Numbered from the stretch's first letter, positions 33,477 through 42,531 are shown. The stretch is 64,000 nt of DNA from Rhodocista pekingensis (GCF_042665545.1 NZ_JBHTCM010000006.1:209748-273747); one strand, 5' to 3'. Notes: generated by a model not told the origin, from the letters alone. Numbers and translations are program-made.

Positions 33477-35209
33477 GCCGCACTCTCCAGGGCTGCCGGC
33501 ACGGGCAGGGTGACGACGAAGCGGGTGCCGCGCGGCAGGGGCACCGCCTCGATCCGGCCCCCCATGGCGGCGACGATGCTGGCACAGATGGACAGGCCCA
33601 GCCCCATTCCCTTCTCCGACGCCTTGGTGGTGAAGAACGGATCGAAGATGCGGTCCGCCATCCCGGCGGGCAAGCCGGCACCGTCATCCTCCACCGAAAT
33701 CGTCACCGCGGCGCGACCGGGGGCAGCGGCGGCGTGCAGCCCGATGCGGCCCGGCGGGGGGCCGTCGGCGCTGTCCGCCGGCGGGTGTGCCCGCGCCTCC
33801 TCGATGGCGTCGCGGGCATTGGTCAGCAGGTTCAGCACCACCTGTTCCAGCTTCACCGCATGGCCCGTCACCGCCGGCAGCGGCTCCTCGATCTCCAGGC
33901 AGAGGGCGATGTCCGCGCTGGCGAAGTGGCGCTCCAGCAGTCCCGCCGCCCGGCGCACCGGTTCCGCCGGATCGAAGCGCTGCGGCCGTTCCGGGGCGCG
34001 GCGGCCGAACTGGCGCATCTGGTCCACGATCCCGCCCATCCGGGCCGACTGGTCGCGGATGGTGGCGAGGCCGCTGCGCACATAGTCCAGGTCGGGCGGC
34101 CCCTCCTCGTCCAGCAGCAGGGCGCAGTCGGTGGCGGTGATGCGGATGGCGTTCAGCGGCTGGCTGACCTCGTGCGCCACGCCGGCCGCCATGGTGCCCA
34201 GGGTCGCCAGCTTCGCCGCCTGCGCCAGTTCCTCCTGGAGCTGGCGGTATTCCGTCAGGTTGCGCGCGGTGCCGACAAGCTGGATCACCCGTCCGTTCTC
34301 GGGATCGAACACAGGAACCAGGGCCGTCAGCCAGACGGTGCGGCTGCCGTTGCGCTCGACGACATGCTCCACCTGCTGCGGCGCCCGGGTCTCGACGCAG
34401 GTCGTGAACCAGCCCCTGACCTCGGCGCCGTAGCTCCCGCCCAGCGCCTCCTCCGGGGTGCGCCCGATCAGGACCGCCTCGGTCAGCCCCGTCTCCCGCA
34501 CCAGGGCGGGATTCACGGCGGCATAGCGGAAGCTGCCGTCGCTGCCGACATCCACGACGAAGATGGCGTCCGCCGCGTGCTGCACGATGCCGGCATAGCG
34601 CGCTTCGCTCTCCCGCAGGGCCCTGACCACGGCCTCCAGCTCGGCAGTGCGCTCGGCGACCCGGCGTTCCAGCGTCTCGTTCGCCTCGCGCAGGGCCTCG
34701 TTGGCGGCGGCCAGCTCCGCGGTACGGGCGGCCACGCGCTCCTCCAGCCGGGTGTTGGCCTCGCGCACGGCGCGCTCGGCCCGCATCCGCTCCCCCACCT
34801 CGGCGCTCAGCGCCGTGTTGATGAGACGGAGCTGGGCCGGGCTGGGCAGGGCCAGCGCGCGCGGCAGCAGCGGCCAGATGACGATGGCGGTCGCCACCGA
34901 AGCCAGCGCCGTGACCGCCTTCACGGCCCCCTCCAGCACATAGGACGGATACCAGAGGGTGATGGCGCCGAACAGGTGGGTGGTGCCGCAGGCGAAGATG
35001 AACAGGCTGAACAGCACGAAGATCCAGCCGAACACGATGTCGGTACGACGACGGACGAAATAGACCAGGGCGGCCGGGATCGTGAAATACGCGGCAGCCG
35101 TCAGAAGGTCCGAGACGAGATGCGTCCAGATCAGGGCCGGATGCCAGAGAAGGCACATGCCATGGGGCATGAAGGGCGCCGGATCGAACAGCAGCCGAAA
35201 CAGATCCAT
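33473..35209 (-). CDS. Ethylene-receptor-like membrane sensor histidine kinase
   Basis: A 578-residue kinase. The N-terminus (about 25-118) has three membrane helices of the ethylene-binding domain type. The residues that hold copper and ethylene in Arabidopsis ETR1 (Asp25, Tyr32, Ile35, Pro36, Cys65, His69) are all present with the same spacing: Asp34, Tyr41, Ile44, Pro45, Cys74 and His78 (SDLLTAAAYFTIP and FACGTTHL). A coiled coil follows (about 133-200), then a PAS domain (about 200-325). HisKA has His346 (GVAHEVSQPLNA). The ATPase domain has the N box (LLNLLTNARDA-type, here VVLNLLTNARDA), DDGAGLP, DPFFTTK and GMGLGLSI. There is no ETR1-type GAF domain. The partner response regulator overlaps its 3' end. 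Ethylene or another small ligand bound through copper is the inferred signal. Confidence 0.88.
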   Translation of the reverse strand: MDLFRLLFDPAPFMPHGMCLLWHPALIWTHLVSDLLTAAAYFTIPAALVYFVRRRTDIVFGWIFVLFSLFIFACGTTHLFGAITLWYPSYVLEGAVKAVTALASVATAIVIWPLLPRALALPSPAQLRLINTALSAEVGERMRAERAVREANTRLEERVAARTAELAAANEALREANETLERRVAERTAELEAVVRALRESEARYAGIVQHAADAIFVVDVGSDGSFRYAAVNPALVRETGLTEAVLIGRTPEEALGGSYGAEVRGWFTTCVETRAPQQVEHVVERNGSRTVWLTALVPVFDPENGRVIQLVGTARNLTEYRQLQEELAQAAKLATLGTMAAGVAHEVSQPLNAIRITATDCALLLDEEGPPDLDYVRSGLATIRDQSARMGGIVDQMRQFGRRAPERPQRFDPAEPVRRAAGLLERHFASADIALCLEIEEPLPAVTGHAVKLEQVVLNLLTNARDAIEEARAHPPADSADGPPPGRIGLHAAAAPGRAAVTISVEDDGAGLPAGMADRIFDPFFTTKASEKGMGLGLSICASIVAAMGGRIEAVPLPRGTRFVVTLPVPAALESAA

Positions 35210-35490
35210 CGATCCGTACTCCGAAATACTGGCGCATCCGTGCCAGAGCAGTTCAAGGCCGGCCGGACGGTTCAGGGATTCGGTTCAGTCGCAGACCGAT
35301 GGGAGGGCGTCAACCCGACAAGGGTCATAGGATCGCCCTGGCGGAAGCAATAGGGGGGTGTCCGGCTGCCCCGGTCCGGACCGGACGGATCATGACCCGC
35401 CGGCCGTCCGGGGATTGAGCATTCCCCGGGCGATCGTATATGACACCACGGTTGCAGGGCGGCCGGCAGGTCGGCCGCGGGCAGGGGACG

Positions 35491-35976
35491 ATGATCCTTT
35501 ACCAGCTTCAGTGCAGTGCCGGCCATTCCTTCGAAGGGTGGTTCCGCAGCGGCGCAGCCTACGACCAGCAGGCGGCGGCGGGCGAAGTCTGCTGCCCCGT
35601 CTGTGGCGACCGCGGCATCAGCAAGGCGCCGATGGCGCCCAGCATCACGAAGGGCCGGGGCCGCGACACGGCAGCCACGCCCGCAGGTGTTCCCGAGGTC
35701 GCCCCCGAAGCCGCCCCCGGCACCGGCGGCACCCCGGCCGCGGCCAGCGCCCCCATGGCCGAACTGATGCAGCAGCTCCGCGCCCTGCGCCGGCATGTCG
35801 AGGCCAATGCCGACTATGTCGGCGACCGCTTCGCCGAGGAGGCCCGGCGCATCCATTACGGCGAGGTGGAGAGCCGCGCCATCTATGGCGAGGCCAGCCC
35901 GCAGCAGGCGGAGGAACTGCGCGAGGAGGGCGTCGCCGTCAGCCGCATCCCCTGGGTTCCCGGTCACGACGCCTGA
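35491..35976 (+). CDS. DUF1178 family protein
   Basis: A 161-residue DUF1178 protein. It opens MILYQLQCSAGHSFEGWFRS with a rubredoxin-like zinc-ribbon layout (Cys at QCSAGH and VCCPVCGD), a variable alanine/proline linker, then the conserved end 'GDRFAEEARRIHYGE', 'RAIYGEASPQQAEELREEGV' and 'RIPWVP'. Function unknown. In alphaproteobacteria it follows the Nit hydrolase; here it is 2.4 kb away because of the inserted two-component genes. Confidence 0.9.
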   Translation: MILYQLQCSAGHSFEGWFRSGAAYDQQAAAGEVCCPVCGDRGISKAPMAPSITKGRGRDTAATPAGVPEVAPEAAPGTGGTPAAASAPMAELMQQLRALRRHVEANADYVGDRFAEEARRIHYGEVESRAIYGEASPQQAEELREEGVAVSRIPWVPGHDA

Positions 35977-36329
35977 CGGTCGTTCCCGCAGAAATACATT
36001 ACCTTCGGCCTGTCTGCTGCTTTTGCGGGTGCGCGCCCGCGCTGCTTGCAGTGCGGAACCGATTCGCGTCTCCGTGCTGCCGGAGAGCCGGAGCGGGATG
36101 CCCGTCCGGTCGGCGATGGTGCGCGGATGCGCCGCAATCTGGAATAAAATTCCATGATTTTGATGATTTGCGAAATGAACAGCGTTCTCATACTTGTGCG
36201 TGGTCCATTTCCTTTCGCGGCGGTTGCGCTGGACAAAAACCCTATGCACCGTGGCAGAACAGGCCGTGGGCGCATCCGGGGACTCGGTTCCCCTGCGCCA
36301 GAGCGGCCGATCAGGGAGAAGCGCGGAGC
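35977..36329. other. 353-base upstream region of the acetate permease operon
   Basis: Less GC-rich than its surroundings, especially 36120-36250. It contains a perfect inverted repeat TGGAAT-AAA-ATTCCA (36140-36154) and a near-palindrome ATTTGCGAAAT (36166-36176). The second is reminiscent of TTTGCAAA, the box known for the RamB/ScfR regulator group, but is not an exact match. No protein or RNA gene is visible, so this is likely the control region of the DUF485-actP operon. Confidence 0.5.
36140..36154. promoter_or_regulatory. Inverted repeat upstream of DUF485-actP
   Basis: TGGAAT-AAA-ATTCCA, a perfect 6-bp inverted repeat in an AT-rich island about 175 bases before the first gene of the acetate permease operon. 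A candidate operator; the binding protein is unknown. Confidence 0.4.
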
Positions 36330-36635
36330 ATGCAACAGGATACAACCCAGAGGATAAGCTCGCACCCGAAGTTCGTGGAGCTTGTCACGAGGCGGACCCG
36401 TCTCGGCCTCATCCTCTCCCTTCTCGTCATGGCGATCTATTTCGCCTTCATCCTGGCGGTGGCCTTCGCCCCCAAGGCGCTGGGCGCCTCGCTGGCGGGC
36501 GGGGTCACCACCATCGGCATCCCCATCGGCATCCTGATCATCGTGACGGCGTTCCTGCTGACCGGCATCTATGTGCGCCGCGCCAACGCGGAGTTCGACG
36601 AGCTCAACCGCCAGATCATCGAGGACACCGTCTGA
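36330..36635 (+). CDS. DUF485 small membrane protein (YjcH-like)
   Basis: A 101-residue inner-membrane protein with two helices (about 25-47 and 57-82) and the DUF485 pattern 'HPKFVELVTRRTRLGLILSL ... AFLLTGIYVRRANAEFDELN'. DUF485 genes nearly always precede an ActP-type symporter. The last base of the stop is the first base of the actP ATG, so the two are tightly coupled. The protein is thought to help the permease, by an unknown mechanism. Confidence 0.92.
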   Translation: MQQDTTQRISSHPKFVELVTRRTRLGLILSLLVMAIYFAFILAVAFAPKALGASLAGGVTTIGIPIGILIIVTAFLLTGIYVRRANAEFDELNRQIIEDTV

Positions 36636-38347
36636 TGCCCGCCCTCCCCATGACGCTTCCGGCCGCCGTGCCCGGGACCCTGGCCAGGGCCGCGGCCGGC
36701 ACCGCCGGCGCCCTTGCCGGGGCGGTGCTGCTGCCCGGTGCGGCCCTCGCCGACGCCATCGCCGGCCAGACCGAGCGCCAGGCGACCAACTGGCACGCCA
36801 TCAGCATGTTCCTGGTGTTCGTCGCCCTGACCCTGGGCGTGACCTACTGGGCCGCGCGGCGCACCAAGTCGGCCAAGGATTTCTACGCCGCCGGCGGCGG
36901 CATCACCGGTTTCCAGAACGGCCTCGCCATCGCCGGCGACTACATGTCGGCGGCCAGCTTCCTGGGCATCTCGGCGCTGGTCTTCACCTCGGGCTTCGAC
37001 GGGCTGATCTATTCGATCGGCTGGCTGGTCGGCTGGCCGATCATCCTGTTCCTGATCGCCGAACAGCTCCGCAACCTCGGCAAGTACACCTTCGCCGACG
37101 TGGCCAGCTACCGTCTCCAGCAGACGCCGGTGCGCACGCTGTCGGCCTGCGGTTCGCTGGTCACCGTGGCCTTCTACCTGATCGCGCAGATGGTCGGCGC
37201 GGGCCAGCTCATCAAGCTGCTGTTCGGCTGGGAGTACTGGGTGGCCGAGGTGGTGGTCGGGGCGCTGATCATCGGCTACGTCACCTTCGGCGGCATGCTG
37301 GCGACGACCTGGGTGCAGATCATCAAGGCGGTGATGCTGCTGTCCGGCGCCACCTTCATGGCGGTGGCCGTGCTGTTCGCCTTCGGCTTCAGCCCCGAGG
37401 CCATGTTCCAGAAGGCGGTCGAGGTGCATCCCAAGGGCGCCTCCATCATGGAACCGGGGGCGCTGATCAAGGACCCGGTCTCGGCCATCAGCCTGGGGCT
37501 GGCGCTGATGTTCGGTACGGCCGGCCTGCCGCACATCCTGATGCGCTTCTTCACCGTGGCCGATGCCAAGGAGGCACGGAAGTCGGTGTTCTACGCCACC
37601 GGCTTCATCGGCTACTTCTACATCCTGACCTTCATCATCGGCTTCGGCGCCATCATCTACCTGACCGGCAACCCGGCCTATGTGGACCCGGCCGGCGGGC
37701 TGATCGGCGGCGGCAACATGGCGGCCATCCACCTGTCCGATGCGGTGGGCGGCGACTACTTCAAGGGCTTCATCTCTGCCGTGGCCTTCGCCACCATCCT
37801 GGCCGTGGTGTCGGGCCTGACGCTGGCCGGCGCCTCGGCCGTCAGCCACGATCTCTACGCCTCCGTGTTCCGGCGCGGCCGGGTCAACGAGCGGGACGAG
37901 ATCCGCGTCTCCCGGATCGCCACGGTGGCGCTGGGCATCATCGCCATCCTGCTGGGCATCACCTTCGAGAAGCAGAACGTGGCCTACATGGTCGGTCTCG
38001 CCTTCGCCGTGGCGGCGTCGGCGAACTTCCCGATCATCCTGCTCTCCATGTACTGGTCGCGCCTGACCACCCGGGGCGCCGTCGTCGGCGGTTTCCTGGG
38101 GCTGGTTTCGGCGGTGGTCGGGGTCATCCTGGGCCCGGTCGTCTGGGTCAAGGTGCTGGGCAACGCCACCCCGATCTTCCCCTATGAGAACCCGGCGCTG
38201 TTCTCCATGTCGCTGGCCTTCCTCGGCACCTGGCTGTTCTCGGTGACCGACCGGAGTGCCGCGGCGCGGGACGAGGAGCGGGCCTATGCGGCGCAGTTCG
38301 TCCGCTCGCAGACGGGCCTGGGCGCGGAAGGGGCGGCGGCGCACTGA
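36635..38347 (+). CDS. actP: Acetate/monocarboxylate cation symporter ActP
   Basis: Sodium:solute symporter that imports acetate and similar short monocarboxylates. The 570-residue protein has about 13 membrane helices, preceded by a hydrophobic N-terminal segment (about 14-38) that may act as a signal sequence. The family blocks 'RTKSAKDFYAAGGGITGFQN', 'GDYMSAASFLGISALVF' and 'FFTVADAKEARKSVFYATGF' are visible. It links functionally to isocitrate lyase, malate synthase and the RamB/ScfR-like regulator elsewhere in the window: uptake here, assimilation there. A DUF294 gene follows. Confidence 0.93.
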   Translation: MPALPMTLPAAVPGTLARAAAGTAGALAGAVLLPGAALADAIAGQTERQATNWHAISMFLVFVALTLGVTYWAARRTKSAKDFYAAGGGITGFQNGLAIAGDYMSAASFLGISALVFTSGFDGLIYSIGWLVGWPIILFLIAEQLRNLGKYTFADVASYRLQQTPVRTLSACGSLVTVAFYLIAQMVGAGQLIKLLFGWEYWVAEVVVGALIIGYVTFGGMLATTWVQIIKAVMLLSGATFMAVAVLFAFGFSPEAMFQKAVEVHPKGASIMEPGALIKDPVSAISLGLALMFGTAGLPHILMRFFTVADAKEARKSVFYATGFIGYFYILTFIIGFGAIIYLTGNPAYVDPAGGLIGGGNMAAIHLSDAVGGDYFKGFISAVAFATILAVVSGLTLAGASAVSHDLYASVFRRGRVNERDEIRVSRIATVALGIIAILLGITFEKQNVAYMVGLAFAVAASANFPIILLSMYWSRLTTRGAVVGGFLGLVSAVVGVILGPVVWVKVLGNATPIFPYENPALFSMSLAFLGTWLFSVTDRSAAARDEERAYAAQFVRSQTGLGAEGAAAH

Positions 38348-38486
38348 CCGCGGTCCGGACAAGGGGCGGCGGGCGGGGTCTCCGGCCGGGGACCCCGCCC
38401 CTTCCCGCCGGAGCGTCTGTCCTCGGCGCCGGAGCCGCCCCCCGGCGTTCCGGGCGTGACCGGCGCGGCTGTGACGGAGGGGACCC

Positions 38487-39653
38487 ATGACCAGGCGGCA
38501 GGACGGGCGGCAGGGTCCGGGCGGGGGCGATGCCGGGTTGCCGTCCCCGCAGGCGCTGCTGGAGACGCACGCTCCGGATCTGCTCCGCCGTGTGGCGGAT
38601 GCCGCCAGCCTCGACGACCTTGCCGCCGCCCTCGGCGCGGACGGAACAGGTTCTGACGGAACCGGGTCGGAGGGGGGCGGACATGACCGGCTGGTGCGGA
38701 CCCTGGTCGCTGCCGGCGCCCCGGTGACGGCGGTATCCCGGGCCGTGGCGCTCCTGAACGACCGGGTGATGGAGCGGCTCTACCGTCTGGTCCTGACCCC
38801 TGCCCAGGCGCGCTCCTGCTGCCTGATCGTCATGGGCAGCGAGGGGCGGGGCGAGCAGCTTCTCAAGACCGACCAGGACAACGGGCTGATCCTCCCCGAC
38901 GGGGCCGACTGGCCCGACCTGCCCGGGCGGCTGGCGGCCTTCTCCGCCGGGCTGGCCCGGCTGGGCTGGCCGCCCTGTCCGGGGCGGGTGATGGTCACCA
39001 ACCCCGCCTGGGTGATGCCGGAACGCCAGTGGCAGGACGCCGTCCGCCACTGGGTGCGCAGCCCGGGGGAGGACGGCGTCATGGCGGTCGCCATCTTCGC
39101 CGATGCCGCCGCCGTGGCGGGCGACGCGGCCCTGCTGGCCCGCACCCGGGCCGTGCTGCTGGAACTGATCCGCGGCCACGCGCCCTTCCTCTGGCAGTTC
39201 GCCCGCATCGTCTTGCAGTTCGACACGCCGCTCGGCTGGTTCGGCCATCTGGTGACCGAGGGCGGGGAGCACAGGGGGCAGCTCGATCTCAAGAAGGGCG
39301 GCCTCTTCCCCATCGTCCACGGCGTCCGCTCGCTGGCGCTGGAGGCGCGGCTGGAGCGGGCCACCAACACGCTGGACCGGATCGACCTGCTGGTCGAGGC
39401 GGGAAAGCTGGACGAGGTCACCGCGGCGGAGCTGCGGCGGGCCTTCGACTTCCTGGTCGGGCTGCGGCTGCGGACCCGGCTGGAGGGGGGCGCCCAGGGG
39501 GAGGGTCGGGGCGGCGGCGGGGCGGTGCCGGACACTCTGGTGACCCCGGCCCGGCTGTCCGCCGCGGACCGGGACGGGCTGCGCGACGCCCTGCGCAGCG
39601 TCAGGCAGTTCAAGGACCTGCTGTCCTACCACTTCCATCTGTCGGTGCTCTGA
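38487..39653 (+). CDS. DUF294-type putative nucleotidyltransferase
   Basis: A 388-residue protein with a GlnD-like nucleotidyltransferase core, 'IVMGSEGRGEQLLKTDQDNG' (G-S-E-G-R and the D-x-D-x-G metal site) near 118-137, and the C-terminal 'substrate-binding' helical domain (about 230-385). The relatives have cyclic-nucleotide and CBS domains in front of this core; here only about 90 low-complexity residues precede it, so the usual sensory part is missing. Such genes often sit next to actP and acetyl-CoA synthetase genes, suggesting a role in controlling acetate use, but the reaction is unknown. Its end overlaps the convergent next gene by 44 bases. Confidence 0.8.
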   Translation: MTRRQDGRQGPGGGDAGLPSPQALLETHAPDLLRRVADAASLDDLAAALGADGTGSDGTGSEGGGHDRLVRTLVAAGAPVTAVSRAVALLNDRVMERLYRLVLTPAQARSCCLIVMGSEGRGEQLLKTDQDNGLILPDGADWPDLPGRLAAFSAGLARLGWPPCPGRVMVTNPAWVMPERQWQDAVRHWVRSPGEDGVMAVAIFADAAAVAGDAALLARTRAVLLELIRGHAPFLWQFARIVLQFDTPLGWFGHLVTEGGEHRGQLDLKKGGLFPIVHGVRSLALEARLERATNTLDRIDLLVEAGKLDEVTAAELRRAFDFLVGLRLRTRLEGGAQGEGRGGGGAVPDTLVTPARLSAADRDGLRDALRSVRQFKDLLSYHFHLSVL

Positions 39654-39963
39654 CCGCCGCGGCTCCCGGGCCGCCCGGGCGCGGCGCGGCGCGGGCGGCG
39701 AGCGCCGCTTGGAAGGCGGCATCCACCTCCGGCCGGGCGGAGGGCATCTCGCGGCCGATGCGGGTCAGCAGATCGTCGGCCGCCGCGGCCCCGTTCGCTT
39801 CCTCGAACAGCAGGAACCAGCCGGCAAAGGTACGGCCCAGAAGGCGCGGGTCGGACGCGCTGCCCGGTTCCGGCACGACCCAGAATCCCAGCCGCCCGTC
39901 GGCGCGCAGGGCGACGAACGGAAGCTGGGAGATCTGGAGGCGGGTCGATCGGTGGCGGGCCAT
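39610..39963 (-). CDS. Hypothetical protein, 117 residues
   Basis: The product starts MARHRSTRLQISQLPFVALR and continues with a compact aromatic core (GFWVVPEPGS, GRTFAGWFLLFEEANG), then a charged helix and an alanine/proline tail. It is soluble with no motif I recognise. No clear ribosome site precedes the chosen ATG, and an in-frame TTG (39993) adds ten residues. It overlaps the end of the convergent DUF294 gene by 44 bases, so the low-complexity tail should be treated with care. The core sequence looks like a real protein. Confidence 0.5.
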   Translation of the reverse strand: MARHRSTRLQISQLPFVALRADGRLGFWVVPEPGSASDPRLLGRTFAGWFLLFEEANGAAAADDLLTRIGREMPSARPEVDAAFQAALAARAAPRPGGPGAAAVRAPTDGSGRTAGP

Positions 39964-40179
39964 GATGCGGGGCGTGCGGCGCGGGTCTTCCAAGGGTGGG
40001 GCCGCGGCGCGTCCGGAACCATCTATCCGTTCGTATCCGCCCGACCTATCGAAGTCACCGGCCCGTCCGGGGGTGCGTCATGGCGGCCTGCGCGCATTTC
40101 GATCTTGCGCCGACGATACCATCCGGACGTATGACTTTTCGATATGACGTCCGCATGACAGTCGTCGGTCCATATCCCC

Positions 40180-41331
40180 ATGCTGCCCTCCCAGGCTCCC
40201 GGCGCATCCGCCGCCGCCGATCTCACCAAGCCCTTCGCGCTGCACAGCCTCTATCTCCGCGGCCGGGGCGGTACGCGTCTGGACCTGCGGTTGAGCAATC
40301 TCAGCGGCCTGCGGCTCAGCGGCCTCAACCTGTCGCGCGCCACGCTGTTCGCCTGCAACCTGTCGCATGCGGTGCTGGAGAACTGCCGGTTCCACGAGGC
40401 GGACCTGTCCAACAGCCTGTTCCTGTCGGCCAGCCTGCGCCATTGCGACCTGTCCCGCGCCATCCTGCGCGGGGTGCGTTTCTACAAGGCGGACCTTCAG
40501 GACGTCCGGCTGGACGGGTCGGACCTGCGGGTCGGCTCCGTCGCCATCCACCGGGCCGGCGCCCGGCCGGGCGCGCCCGATCTGGTGGCGCGGGAGTACC
40601 GCTCCGACCTGTCGCACTGCAATCTCCAGGACGCGACCCTGGAGGGGGCGGTGATGCGCAACGTGAAGCTGGTCGGGGCCAACCTCCGCAATGCCGACCT
40701 GCGCGGCGCCGATCTGTCCGGCTCGGACCTCAGCGGCAGCGTGCTGCTGGGGGCGCATCTGAACGGCGCCAATGTCTTCGGGGCCGAGGTCGCGGGCGCC
40801 GTCTTCGATCTGGACGACACGACCCGCCGCATGTTCCGCGGCCTGCCCGCCTTCGAGGAGCATCTGAGCAACCTGAAGGAGGTGGAGGCCATCGCCGCCG
40901 GGCACGAGGACTGGGTGGAGGCGCGCGGCAAGGCCGGCCGCCGCGCCGACTTCGCCGGGCGCTCGCTGAAGGGCGTGGACCTGCGCGGCCGGGAGCTGTC
41001 CGCCGTCTCCTTCCGCGGCGCCGACCTGACCGGGGCGAAGCTGGCGCATGCGAAGCTGGCCGCCGCCGACCTCTCGGGGGCGACGCTGCACTATACCGAC
41101 CTGTCGGGCACCGACCTGCGCGGTGCCAACCTGACGGGGGCCGAGGCGATGTACAGCAGCTTCGAGACGGCGGATCTGTCCGGCCTGCCGCTGGCGACGG
41201 GGGGCATGCTGCGGACCCGGCTCACCGACGCCCGGTTCGAGCACTGCCAGTTCGACGGTGCCGTGCTCGACCCCGACGGGCTGGCCGGTGCCGCCATCGT
41301 CCCGGGGGCGGCGACCGCACCGGGAGCGTGA
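40180..41331 (+). CDS. Pentapeptide-repeat protein
   Basis: A 383-residue protein with two stretches of A(D/N)LxX repeats, about 32-205 and 268-365 ('GLNLSRATLFACNLSHAVLE', 'ANLRNADLRGADLSGSDLSG', 'DLTGAKLAHAKLAAADLSGA'). Between them, about 210-265, is a helical spacer (RRMFRGLPAFEEHLSNLKEV). Pentapeptide repeats form a right-handed quadrilateral beta-helix, and some members mimic DNA and protect gyrase. No signal peptide or membrane span is visible. The function is unknown. It is not operonic; the next gene converges 12 bases away. Confidence 0.88.
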   Translation: MLPSQAPGASAAADLTKPFALHSLYLRGRGGTRLDLRLSNLSGLRLSGLNLSRATLFACNLSHAVLENCRFHEADLSNSLFLSASLRHCDLSRAILRGVRFYKADLQDVRLDGSDLRVGSVAIHRAGARPGAPDLVAREYRSDLSHCNLQDATLEGAVMRNVKLVGANLRNADLRGADLSGSDLSGSVLLGAHLNGANVFGAEVAGAVFDLDDTTRRMFRGLPAFEEHLSNLKEVEAIAAGHEDWVEARGKAGRRADFAGRSLKGVDLRGRELSAVSFRGADLTGAKLAHAKLAAADLSGATLHYTDLSGTDLRGANLTGAEAMYSSFETADLSGLPLATGGMLRTRLTDARFEHCQFDGAVLDPDGLAGAAIVPGAATAPGA

Positions 41332-41343
41332 GCCCCCGTCGGC

Positions 41344-42531
41344 TCAACCACCCGGCCGCATCACCACCTTGATGCAGCCGTCCTGCTTGTCGCGGAAGGT
41401 GCGGTACGCCTCCGGCCCGTCCTCCAGGCCCAGCCGGTGGGTGATCAGGAAGGACGGGTCGATCTCCCCCTTCTCGATCCGCTCCAGCAGCGGCCGCATG
41501 TAGCGCATCATGTGCGTCTGGCCCATGCGGAAGCTCAGCCCCTTGTTGAAGGCGGCGCCGAACGGGACCTTGTCCAGCACGCCGCCGTAGACGCCGGGGA
41601 TGGAGATGGTGCCGCCCTTGCGGCAGGCCATGATCGCCTGGCGCAGCACATGCCCGCGGTCCGTCGCCAGCCCCACCGCGGCCTTGGCCCGGTCCAGCAC
41701 GGCATCCACGCTGCCCGTCCCGTGCGCCTCGATCCCCACGGCGTCGATGCAGGAATCCGGGCCACGGCCGCCGGTCAGCTCTTCCAGGCGGGCGCGCACG
41801 TCGTCGCGGTCGAAGTCGATCGTCTCCGCCCCCGCCTCGGCCGCCAGCCGCAGCCGCTCCGGCACGCGGTCGATGGCGACCACCTTGGCCGCGCCCTGCA
41901 ACTGCGCGCTGCGGATGGCGAACTGGCCGACCGGGCCGCAGCCCCAGACGGCCACCACGTCGCCGTCCTGGATGGCGCAGTTCTCCGCCGCCATCCAGCC
42001 GGTGGGGAAGATGTCGGTCAGGAACAGGACCTTCTCGTCCTCCGGCCCGCCGTCGCGGACATGCGGGATCTTCAGGGGGCCGACATCGGCGAAGGGCACG
42101 CGGACATATTCCGCCTGCCCGCCGGCGAAGCCGCCCATCAGGAAGGAATAGCCGAACAGCCCGGACGGTGACTTGCCGTAGATCGTCTCGGCCAGCCCGG
42201 CGTTGGGATTGCTGTTGTCGCACAGCGACCAGAGCTGGCGGTTGCAGAAGAAGCAGCCGCCGCAGGCGATGGTGAAGGGTACGATCACCCGGTCGCCGAC
42301 CTTGAGGGTCTTCACCTCGCGGCCGGTCTCCACCACCTCGCCCATGAATTCGTGCCCCAGGATGTCGCCCTGGCGCATGGTCGGGATGTAGCCGTCATAG
42401 AGGTGCAGGTCGGACCCGCAGATGGCGGTGGAGGTGACCTTGACGATGATGTCGCCGGGTTCCGCGATGCGGGGGTCGGGCACCCGCTCCACCCGGACAT
42501 CCTCCTTGCCGTGCCAGCACAGGGCCTTCAT
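41344..42531 (-). CDS. Zinc-dependent alcohol dehydrogenase, formaldehyde dehydrogenase-like
   Basis: A 395-residue medium-chain dehydrogenase. Catalytic zinc ligands Cys38 (AICGSD) and His60 (LGHEFMGE) are present, with the structural zinc cysteines in 'CGGCFFCNRQLWSLC' and the Rossmann motif 'VWGCGPVGQFAIRSA'. The glutathione-independent formaldehyde dehydrogenase group has this long insert pattern ('LFGYSFLMGGFAGGQAEYVR'). Probable role: NAD-linked oxidation of an alcohol or aldehyde; the substrate is not certain. Single gene, convergent with the pentapeptide gene. Confidence 0.88.
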   Translation of the reverse strand: MKALCWHGKEDVRVERVPDPRIAEPGDIIVKVTSTAICGSDLHLYDGYIPTMRQGDILGHEFMGEVVETGREVKTLKVGDRVIVPFTIACGGCFFCNRQLWSLCDNSNPNAGLAETIYGKSPSGLFGYSFLMGGFAGGQAEYVRVPFADVGPLKIPHVRDGGPEDEKVLFLTDIFPTGWMAAENCAIQDGDVVAVWGCGPVGQFAIRSAQLQGAAKVVAIDRVPERLRLAAEAGAETIDFDRDDVRARLEELTGGRGPDSCIDAVGIEAHGTGSVDAVLDRAKAAVGLATDRGHVLRQAIMACRKGGTISIPGVYGGVLDKVPFGAAFNKGLSFRMGQTHMMRYMRPLLERIEKGEIDPSFLITHRLGLEDGPEAYRTFRDKQDGCIKVVMRPGG

